Source of the DNA: JBGPNN01 sp041487495
GTDB lineage: Bacteria; Sysuimicrobiota; Sysuimicrobiia; Sysuimicrobiales; Humicultoraceae
Assembly (NCBI GenBank): GCA_041487495.1
Contig: JBGPNN010000077.1
Span: 1 to 12,659, forward strand
DNA: 12,659 nucleotides
Reading direction: 5' to 3'
Part shown: one piece after another, positions 7,218 to 12,659 of the stretch
Layout: every line of letters begins with the position of its first letter
Position numbering within the stretch: position 1 is the first letter of the stretch
Notes under the pieces: generated by a model
The model's database searches: none
Told to the model about the DNA's origin: nothing
What the model saw: only the letters and a program-made list of their open reading frames with translations
Made by a program: the position numbers and the translations under genes

Positions 7218-8779
7218 CACCCGTCACCACGCTCAACGGCGGGGGAGTTGTCGGGCTGTTTCCCTGCTACGGTAATGCCCAGTTTCGCCAGTTCTGGGTC
7301 GCCCCGCGACATCCGCACCAGATCGACGAGCTCGAGCACGACGTCGCGCCTCACGAACCATATCACCGCCGTATAGACGACAACGCCAATCACGATCAAC
7401 GCTCCCAGCGTCGGAATCCTCGGGCCGACCGTCTCGACCAGGACCCATTTGGCAACGCCGACAGCAGCACCCATCGCGGCGCACCCTATCAGGGACGGCG
7501 CCAAGGCGTCGACCATCTCCCGTATTGTCAATCCCACCACCCGGGCCACGTAGTGGTACAGAATCGGTGTCAGCAGCACTGTCGCAACCAGGTAGCCCGA
7601 TCCGACACCAATGATGCCCCACCGCAGGCCGATGACAAACGCCGGTACGTAGAGAACAAGGGAGATGATCGTCCAGCGCAGTTGCAGCCGGGAATGGCCG
7701 GCGGCTTGGAGCGCGCTGGGACCCAGGGCCAGCATCAGAGAGATGAACCCCGCGACAGCCAGGATACTCAGGACATGTGCGGCCGGCAGGTATCCGGCGC
7801 CAAATAACGCCTTGACCACCAGGGGCGCCAGCAGCGCCATACCAAGCACGGCTGGAAGGGCCGCCATCGCCACATACCTGGAGGCTACCAGGAATGCCCG
7901 CTTGAACTGGTCGGCCTGGCCTTGCAACCTCGAGAAGGCCGACATCATGACCTGGTTCCCGAGAATGACGAGATCCGTGATAGGAGCCGCGAACAGCGTG
8001 TAGGCGATCGCATAATACCCAAGCGCCGAAGCCCCCAGGTAACGTCCGATCAACAGGTTATCCGAATACCTGATGAAGAACGTCAGCAGCCGTGCCACGA
8101 GCAGCGGCATCCCGAAGGACCAGAGATCCAGAAACTTTGGCCACGAGAAGTAGAGTCGCGGGCGCCACCCGGCAGACGAGTAGATCAGGGCCGTCGTCGC
8201 CCCAGTAACAGTCAGCATCTGGCCAGCGAGACTCCAGACGCCCATCCCGGCCCGAGCCATTAGCACTCCCACGACGCCACCCATGAGCGTCGCGATAAGG
8301 ATCCGGATCGCAAGTCTCCGGTACTCGAGTGACCGTGAGATGACCGCGATCTGAATGGCAGAACCCGCGGCCAGGATAAACCCGAAGGATAGCACCAACG
8401 CCACTGTCCCGACGGCCGGTTCGTGCATAAAGGTACTGAACAGCCGCGAGCCAACGCCTACCAGCAGCACCAGCGCGACGGCCACGGCCAGATGAGCGGT
8501 GAAGGCGGAGGAAAGATGGTCTTCATCAACCTCCTTGCGCTGGATGATCGCCGAGCCGAGGCCCATCTGGGTGAACGACTGCATGAACCCCGTAAAGACC
8601 GTGGCGGCCGCCACCAGTCCAAAGTCCCGCGGCGAGAGCAGCCGTGCCAGAACAAGAGTAAATACCTGGTCAACGATGCGGGTTGTCACCCGTTCCCCGC
8701 TGACCCAAAGGACCCCCCGGATCGCCGCGGTTCTGACCCCGCGCTCGATCGTTTCAGGCGTCTGTGACGAATCAGCCAT
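7217..8779 (-). CDS. Wzx-type polysaccharide flippase (WzxC/TuaB-like, MOP superfamily)
   Basis: The 520-residue, strongly hydrophobic product has about 12 to 14 membrane segments. Signature stretches are LARLLSPRDFGLVA at 44-57, QMGLGSAIIQR at 71-81 and SDNLLIGRYLG at 239-249, all characteristic of the WzxC/TuaB branch of polysaccharide transporters. The C-terminal 40 or so residues are charged and probably cytoplasmic. Family knowledge: it moves the undecaprenyl-diphosphate-linked repeat unit from the cytoplasmic to the periplasmic leaflet. It follows the aminotransferase gene by 9 bases with no strong Shine-Dalgarno, and its stop overlaps the next start, consistent with one polycistronic message. 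Its presence defines the cluster as Wzx/Wzy-type rather than ABC-transporter type. Confidence 0.95.
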   Translation of the reverse strand: MADSSQTPETIERGVRTAAIRGVLWVSGERVTTRIVDQVFTLVLARLLSPRDFGLVAAATVFTGFMQSFTQMGLGSAIIQRKEVDEDHLSSAFTAHLAVAVALVLLVGVGSRLFSTFMHEPAVGTVALVLSFGFILAAGSAIQIAVISRSLEYRRLAIRILIATLMGGVVGVLMARAGMGVWSLAGQMLTVTGATTALIYSSAGWRPRLYFSWPKFLDLWSFGMPLLVARLLTFFIRYSDNLLIGRYLGASALGYYAIAYTLFAAPITDLVILGNQVMMSAFSRLQGQADQFKRAFLVASRYVAMAALPAVLGMALLAPLVVKALFGAGYLPAAHVLSILAVAGFISLMLALGPSALQAAGHSRLQLRWTIISLVLYVPAFVIGLRWGIIGVGSGYLVATVLLTPILYHYVARVVGLTIREMVDALAPSLIGCAAMGAAVGVAKWVLVETVGPRIPTLGALIVIGVVVYTAVIWFVRRDVVLELVDLVRMSRGDPELAKLGITVAGKQPDNSPAVERGDG

Positions 8780-8788
8780 CGGCGGAGT

Positions 8789-9973
8789 TTAGACCGACAC
8801 GCCGGCCTTGACCCCGTCTCTCAATGCCTGGGCGATCCCGGAGATGTCGTCCGCACCGAGATCATTGAAGAACGGGAGCGCGACGGCGCGACGGCTGGCA
8901 TCTTCGGCTACAGGGAAGCTGCCCTTGGGATACCGGCCGAACTGTTGGAAGTACGGCTGCAGGTGGAGCACCGGAAAGTAGGCCCGGCTGGCGATACCGC
9001 GGCTCGCGAGAAAGTGCATCAGGCCGTCGCGGTCGACCCCCGGCGCGACCCGCACGACGTACACGAACCAGTTCACCCGTGCCCAGGACTGGGCGGCCGG
9101 GAGGGTCAGCTCCGGTATGTCTCCCAGTATCTCCTGATACAGACCCGCGACCTTCAGGCGCTTGGCCGCAAGCGTCTCGAAGCGCCTCATCTGGGCGACA
9201 CCCAGGGCGGCGGACATCTCGTCCATCCGATAGTTGAAGCCGAGGACATCGTGCCGCAGCCAGTCGGCGCCCGCCGCACGGCCCTGGTTGCGCGCGCTGC
9301 GGCAGTAAGCGTCGATCTCGTCGTCATCGGTCACGATCATGCCGCCTTCACCGGTGGTGATCTGTTTGTTGGGATAGAAGGCGAAGATGGCAATGTCGGC
9401 CAGCGCGCCGGCCTTGAGCCACCGTCGCCGGACGCCGGAGTAATACTCGGAGCCAAACGCCTCGGCCGTATCGTCCAGGAGTTTCACGCCGTAGCGGTTG
9501 GCCAGAGCACGGAATTCGTCCATCTTGATCGGATGGCCGAACACGTCGACCGGCAAGATGCCGGCCAGCGGCCGGCCGGTTGAGCCGCGGATCATCCGCC
9601 CGGAGACAGGACGGTACTCGCGCTCGATGAACGCCCCGACCGTCTCTGGATCGAGGTTCAGCGTCGCCGGCTCGACGTCGACCAGGACCGGATGCGCCCG
9701 CTCCATCAGCAGAATATTGCTCGTCGCCGCAAAGGTGAACGGCGTGGTAATGACCTCGACGCCCTCCGTGAAGCCTAGGGCCCGGCCGGCCAGGTGGAGC
9801 CCCGCGGTCCCGCTGCTGACGGCGACGGCATGCCGCCGGCCCAGATAGGCGGCCATCATCCCTTCAAACTCCTCGACCTTGGGGCCCAGGCTGAGCCACG
9901 GCGTCTTGAGCACGCCGAGCACCTCCTGGATCTCGTCGTCGGTGATGTCGGGCCGTGACAACGGGACACTCAT
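8789..9973 (-). CDS. DegT/DnrJ/EryC1/StrS-family sugar aminotransferase (PLP dependent)
   Basis: The 394-residue product is a typical fold-type I sugar aminotransferase. Seen: PLSRPDITDDEIQEV near the N-terminus, PWLSLGPKVEEFE at 25-37, SSGTAGLH at 53-60 for cofactor phosphate binding, DDTAEAFGSEY at 167-177 with D168 facing the PLP ring nitrogen, and AFYPNKQITTGEGG at 198-211 with K203 as the Schiff-base lysine. About 15-20 residues around 118-136 form an insertion before ILPVDVFG. Family reaction: transfer of an amino group, usually from glutamate, to a 4-keto (sometimes 3-keto) nucleotide sugar. With the WbpM/PglF-type dehydratase in the same operon, the likely substrate is a UDP-4-keto-6-deoxy-HexNAc, as for PglE. 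GDP-perosamine-type chemistry is less likely since no GDP-mannose dehydratase is present here. The start has the strongest Shine-Dalgarno in the window. Confidence 0.95.
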   Translation of the reverse strand: MSVPLSRPDITDDEIQEVLGVLKTPWLSLGPKVEEFEGMMAAYLGRRHAVAVSSGTAGLHLAGRALGFTEGVEVITTPFTFAATSNILLMERAHPVLVDVEPATLNLDPETVGAFIEREYRPVSGRMIRGSTGRPLAGILPVDVFGHPIKMDEFRALANRYGVKLLDDTAEAFGSEYYSGVRRRWLKAGALADIAIFAFYPNKQITTGEGGMIVTDDDEIDAYCRSARNQGRAAGADWLRHDVLGFNYRMDEMSAALGVAQMRRFETLAAKRLKVAGLYQEILGDIPELTLPAAQSWARVNWFVYVVRVAPGVDRDGLMHFLASRGIASRAYFPVLHLQPYFQQFGRYPKGSFPVAEDASRRAVALPFFNDLGADDISGIAQALRDGVKAGVSV

Positions 9974-10662
9974 GGTTCTCTCCTTCTATGTGGGGTCAGC
10001 GTGACCGCGCCGCCCCCGCCGATTCGACGACCGGACCAATTGGGCAGCAGCCGGGCGAACACGGCGCGCCCCAGTCGCGGGACGAGTCCGGCGATCGGTG
10101 TGACGACCAGGATCGCCAGATCGGTCAGCCACGTGCGCCGCCGCGTGTACGCGAGCTCGAGTGCCACCTTCTTCGGCAGCACGATCTCAAAGTAGGCGGC
10201 CTCCGGATCGGACGCCGCGCCCAGGAGCTCTTCCTCATGCACAAACACCACTTGCGCGATCCCGGTCATGCCTGGCCGGGACGCGTAGACCTGCCGCGCC
10301 TGATCCGGCGGGATGACCGCAACCTCATTCGGTGTCAGCGGCCGCGGCCCGACCAGACTCATCTCGCCGCTGACAACGTTGAGCAGTTGGGGCAACTCGT
10401 CCAGTTTGGTCGCGCGCAGAACGCGGCCGACCGGCGTAATGCGCCGGTCACCTCGAGCGGTGATGGTCCCGCTCGCCGCCGCGTTGTCGACCATCGTCTG
10501 GAACTTGATGATTTCGAACGGCTGCAAGGCGAGGCCGATGCGCGTCTGCCGGAAGAACACGCGGCGCGTGGCCAGCCAGTTGAGCCCCGCGACGAGGCCG
10601 AAGACCGGCGCCATCAGCACCAGCAATGTAGAAGCGACAAGAAGATCCACCAGTCGCCGCAT
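9970..10662 (-). CDS. Initiating sugar-phosphate transferase, small monotopic PGT (PglC-like bacterial sugar transferase)
   Basis: The 230-residue protein is a stand-alone catalytic domain, like PglC (about 200 residues), not the long WbaP/WcaJ type with four extra membrane helices. Seen: an N-terminal membrane (re-entrant) helix at 5-28, FFRQTRIGL at 36-44, KFQTM at 53-57 (normally KFR[ST]M), LDELPQLLNVVSGEMSLVGPRP at 87-108 with the catalytic Asp-Glu pair D88-E89, and PGMTGIAQV at 130-138. The tail after about 195 is basic and Gly-rich. Family reaction: transfer of phospho-sugar from a UDP-sugar to undecaprenyl phosphate on the inner face of the inner membrane, starting each repeat unit. 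PglC uses UDP-diNAcBac, which fits the dehydratase and aminotransferase of this operon; other 6-deoxy-HexNAc sugars are possible. The ATG follows the upstream stop by 17 bases with a weak ribosome site. The gene ends in an ATGA overlap. Confidence 0.95.
   Translation of the reverse strand: MRRLVDLLVASTLLVLMAPVFGLVAGLNWLATRRVFFRQTRIGLALQPFEIIKFQTMVDNAAASGTITARGDRRITPVGRVLRATKLDELPQLLNVVSGEMSLVGPRPLTPNEVAVIPPDQARQVYASRPGMTGIAQVVFVHEEELLGAASDPEAAYFEIVLPKKVALELAYTRRRTWLTDLAILVVTPIAGLVPRLGRAVFARLLPNWSGRRIGGGGAVTLTPHRRREP
9980..9985 (-). promoter_or_regulatory. Strong Shine-Dalgarno (AAGGAG) of the aminotransferase gene
   Basis: AAGGAG on the minus strand lies 6 bases before ATG 9973, inside the last codons of the phosphoglycosyl transferase gene. 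It fixes the start and, with the ATGA overlap, suggests high translation of the aminotransferase. Confidence 0.75.
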
Positions 10663-10679
10663 CAGGATTCGTCCATCTG

Positions 10680-11294
10680 TTACGCCGGCGACCGGCTTCC
10701 CAACGCGATAATGTACACCGACGCGCTCTCCCCCTGGTGGATCTCGGCCTGGTGCAGTAACTGGAATCCCGAGCGTTCGTAGACCCGCGCCGCGGCGGTG
10801 TTGCCGACGGCCGTGGTGACGCGGACGCGCCCCACCCCCCGGCGCGCAAACTCATCGAGCACCGCACGCACCAGCGCGTCCGCCGCGCCGGAGCCGCGGG
10901 CGCCAGGAGACAACGCGATCGACAGTAGTTCGGCCTCCGGCAACGATCCGGCCGCGGCGTACCGGGTCGTCTCGAACAAGCGTCGCAGTCCGCCGCCGGA
11001 CACTTTCTGCAAGAGAATGCGCGCGGCGAGCGTCCAATTCCGCAATACGAACGCGCGGTAGAAACGTCGCCAGTGCACGACGGCGGTACAGTATCCGATC
11101 GGACGGCCGTCACGCTCGGCCAGAAAGGCGAAGCCCCAGGGCGAATCGAGCAGCGTCCGGTAAAATGTCTCGACGAACCCCGGTCCCATGCCGGACAGGA
11201 GGCCCCATGGGATCTCGGCCAGATGTAGCGCCGCGATCGCGGCGCTATCGGCCGCGGACGCTTTCCTGATTGAAACCGTCGACAGCGCGTCCAC
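10680..11294 (-). CDS. GNAT-family N-acetyltransferase, probable amino-sugar acetyltransferase
   Basis: No ATG fits. The frame is open to a TTG at 11357, but that would overlap the glycosyltransferase gene by 113 bases. I choose GTG 11294, just before the conserved start STVSIRKASAAD, giving 204 residues and a 50-base overlap; a GGCGGAA stretch lies upstream. Seen: GYCTAVVHW at 67-75, motif A LLSIALSPGARGSGAADAL at 123-141 with a RGSGA phosphate loop, and motif B NTAAARVYERSGF at 165-177. A roughly 45-residue insert (about 76-120), rich in Arg and aromatic residues, separates the early strands from motif A. Family knowledge: acetyl-CoA dependent N-acetylation; PseH shows that GNAT enzymes can acetylate UDP-4-amino sugars. 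It sits directly before the PglC-like gene, so acetylation of the 4-amino group is a good candidate role but is inferred. The exact start is the least certain in the window. Confidence 0.85.
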   Translation of the reverse strand: MDALSTVSIRKASAADSAAIAALHLAEIPWGLLSGMGPGFVETFYRTLLDSPWGFAFLAERDGRPIGYCTAVVHWRRFYRAFVLRNWTLAARILLQKVSGGGLRRLFETTRYAAAGSLPEAELLSIALSPGARGSGAADALVRAVLDEFARRGVGRVRVTTAVGNTAAARVYERSGFQLLHQAEIHQGESASVYIIALGSRSPA

Positions 11295-12432
11295 GTTTTT
11301 CCGCCAGTAGTACGCGGTAGGTGTCCAGGATCTGGCCGATGATGCGGCGCTCGTCAAACGCGCTCAGCGCCTTCTGCCGGCTGGCGTCGCCAAACCGGCG
11401 CCGCATCTGCGGGTCATCGATGAGCCGCACAAGTGCCGCCTCCAGCCTCCGAGCGTCGCGCGGCGGTACGAGAAATCCGTTCTGCCCGTCGGTCACCGCC
11501 TCACGGCATCCACGGATATCTGTGAGCACCAGCGGTAGGCCCATCGCCGAGGCCTCGACTGCGGACCGGGGAAATCCTTCACGGTACGATGCCAGGACGA
11601 ACATGTCCATGATCCCGTAGAGGTCGCGCACATCGCGCCGCAGCCCCAAGAATCGGACCACGCCGCGGCGTTCGAGATCCACGACGGTCGCTTCCGGGAC
11701 GGCGTCGGCCTTGCCTTCGTCGCGCGGACCGACCACCAGGAACCGTACGCCGGGCCTGGCTCCGTGGATGCGCTCCGCCGCATCGAAGACCTCGCGCAGA
11801 CCCTTCTCCCACACCAGCCGCCCGACGGTGCCGATCACGATCGTTGCGTCGTCGAGGCCCAGCGACGCCCTCACGGCACTGCGGTCGACGGCTCCTGGGT
11901 CGAAGATCGCAAGATCGACGCCGTTGCCAATGTACATCGACCGCTCCGGGCGGACGATCCTCAAAGCGCGCAGCATCTCCAGATCTTCTCGACTCTGGCA
12001 GAACTCGAAGTCCGAGCAGGCCGCGGCGATGCGCTCAAGGGTCAGATATGTCGCACGGCGGGCGGCACTACCATCGGTCCCGTACACACCGTGGACGGTG
12101 TTGACCACGATGGGCGTCCCGGCCAGCCGCGCCGCGATCCGGCCGAATACGCCGGTCTTAGGATTGTGCGTGTGCACGATGTCGAACCGCTGCCGTCGAA
12201 ACAGTCTCAGCAGTTCGAAGAATGCGCGGGCGTCGGCCGCCTGTGCCCACGAGCGCCGGAGGGCCGGAATCGCCAGGTGGCGGATGCCCTGCGTCTCCAG
12301 ATCCGCGCACCACGGGCCGGCCGCACTGATCCCCGTCATCTCAAACCCGGCCTCGCGATAGGCCTGGAGTTGATGCCCGAGGAGCAGGGCCAGGCTGATA
12401 TCCGACGTGGTGACGTGCGCCAGCTTCAACAT
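11245..12432 (-). CDS. GT4-type glycosyltransferase, PglA-like subgroup
   Basis: The 395-residue GT-B enzyme begins MLKLAHVTTSDISL. Seen: DIVHTHNPKTGVFGRIAAR at 84-102 and NTVHGVYGTD at 111-120 in the acceptor domain, IGTVGRLVWEKG at 200-211 opening the donor domain, and EGFPRSAVE at 285-293, the E-x7-E nucleotide-sugar motif, followed by NGFLVP at 318-323. The HNPKTG and EGFPRSAVE forms are those I associate with the PglA-like GT4 group, whose best-known member adds GalNAc to undecaprenyl-diphospho-bacillosamine. The true donor is unknown. It is the first cluster gene in transcription order, 63 bases after the MaoC-like gene, so a promoter, if there is one, should lie at about 12433-12495. 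No clear Shine-Dalgarno precedes the ATG. The last 50 bases overlap the next gene. Confidence 0.95.
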   Translation of the reverse strand: MLKLAHVTTSDISLALLLGHQLQAYREAGFEMTGISAAGPWCADLETQGIRHLAIPALRRSWAQAADARAFFELLRLFRRQRFDIVHTHNPKTGVFGRIAARLAGTPIVVNTVHGVYGTDGSAARRATYLTLERIAAACSDFEFCQSREDLEMLRALRIVRPERSMYIGNGVDLAIFDPGAVDRSAVRASLGLDDATIVIGTVGRLVWEKGLREVFDAAERIHGARPGVRFLVVGPRDEGKADAVPEATVVDLERRGVVRFLGLRRDVRDLYGIMDMFVLASYREGFPRSAVEASAMGLPLVLTDIRGCREAVTDGQNGFLVPPRDARRLEAALVRLIDDPQMRRRFGDASRQKALSAFDERRIIGQILDTYRVLLAEKRGRAVDGFNQESVRGR

Positions 12433-12469
12433 ACGATTACAATCGCGCCGACGTGGCCTGCGTTTGAAA

Positions 12470-12487
12470 CGGGAGAAGTTTCCCCCG
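12470..12487 (-). terminator. Possible weak intrinsic terminator after the MaoC-like gene
   Basis: On the minus strand CGGGGGA-AACT-TCTCCCG can form a 7-base-pair stem (one G-U pair) with a 4-base loop, starting 8 bases after the stop of the MaoC-like gene. It is followed by only three T bases and then CAAACG, so it is a poor rho-independent terminator and could also be attenuating. It is well placed to separate the upstream gene from the polysaccharide operon. Confidence 0.35.
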
Positions 12488-12495
12488 CGCCTTGC

Positions 12496-12659
12496 TCATT
12501 CGGTTATCCCCACATCGACGAGCGCCGCCCCTTCACTGACGCGCCGCCCATCCCGCCCGACCGCCCAAAGATCCACTTCGACAGTCGTCACGCCCTGTGG
12601 GCTCGCGCCGACCCGGCGGACGCGACCTTCGCACCGCACGGTATCGCCGGCCCGCACCA
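12496..12659 (-). CDS. C-terminal fragment of a MaoC-like (hotdog-fold) dehydratase-type protein
   Basis: The open frame enters from the right edge and ends at TGA 12496-12498; 53 residues are visible. The segment VRAGDTVRCEGRVRRVG, followed by TTVEVDLWAVGRDGRRVSEG and AALVDVG, has the strand pattern and the 'GDTV..G.V......V.V.......G..V..G.A.V' spacing of the end of MaoC-like acyl dehydratases and R-specific enoyl-CoA hydratases. The catalytic Asp/His region would lie beyond the window, so activity cannot be judged. It is unrelated to polysaccharide synthesis and probably marks the cluster border. The assignment rests on a short segment; another hotdog-fold protein (for example a thioesterase) is possible. 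Confidence 0.65.
   Translation of the reverse strand, partial: VRAGDTVRCEGRVRRVGASPQGVTTVEVDLWAVGRDGRRVSEGAALVDVGITE

Noticed and set aside
11295..11357. TTG start at 11357 for the GNAT gene at 10680
   Set aside because: It has no ribosome site, greatly increases the overlap with the glycosyltransferase gene, and adds residues outside the GNAT domain.
12434..12471. Possible promoter: TGTAAT near 12436-12441 and the palindrome CGTTTGAAACG at 12461-12471
   Set aside because: The putative -10 is almost on the ATG and no -35 sits at proper spacing; the palindrome is short. Not strong enough to list as a feature.
1..12659. Exosortase/PEP-CTERM exopolysaccharide system, CRISPR, tRNA, rRNA or insertion sequence
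   Set aside because: No exosortase, PEP-CTERM protein, repeat-spacer array, RNA gene, transposase or terminal repeat was seen on either strand.

Overview
The window holds most of a Wzx/Wzy-type surface-polysaccharide (exopolysaccharide, capsule or O-antigen) gene cluster from a GC-rich bacterium. Hand-counted 60-base rows range from about 53 to 78 percent GC. Nothing seen fixes the taxon; GC-rich soil or subsurface phyla such as Acidobacteriota, Gemmatimonadota, Rokubacteria or NC10 would fit, but that is a guess.

Every gene I can support is on the minus strand and transcription runs right to left. At the right edge (12496-12659) is the C-terminal tail of a MaoC-like (hotdog-fold) protein, unrelated to polysaccharides, followed by a weak terminator-like hairpin. 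The cluster then begins. In transcription order it holds a PglA-like GT4 glycosyltransferase (12432-11245), a GNAT acetyltransferase (11294-10680), a PglC-like initiating phosphoglycosyl transferase (10662-9970), a DegT/DnrJ/EryC1 sugar aminotransferase (9973-8789), a WzxC-type flippase (8779-7217), a second GNAT protein (7217-6513), a second GT4 glycosyltransferase (6496-5315), a CE4 polysaccharide deacetylase (5318-4299), a WbpM/PglF/CapD-type membrane 4,6-dehydratase (4279-2357), a YdcF/DUF218 protein (2347-1760), an unrecognised 201-residue soluble protein (1763-1158), and a multi-spanning membrane protein that may be the polymerase (1116 to beyond base 1). From 1 to 12432 the gaps are at most about 41 bases and several neighbours overlap by 4 bases (ATGA) or 1 base, so this looks like one operon. 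No gene-free stretch exceeds 300 bases.

Inferred working model: the dehydratase makes a UDP-4-keto-6-deoxy-HexNAc, the aminotransferase aminates C4, a GNAT enzyme may N-acetylate it (a bacillosamine-like sugar), and the PglC-like enzyme places it on undecaprenyl phosphate. The two GT4 enzymes extend it, the second GNAT protein and the deacetylase may tailor acyl groups, the flippase moves the lipid-linked unit across the inner membrane, and the last membrane protein may polymerise it. Export genes (Wza, Wzc, Wzb) are not in the window.

The most novel item is the 201-residue protein at 1158-1763, which I could not assign and which is translationally coupled to the YdcF-like gene and followed closely by the putative polymerase. 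Long open frames on the plus strand are antisense shadows of these genes.
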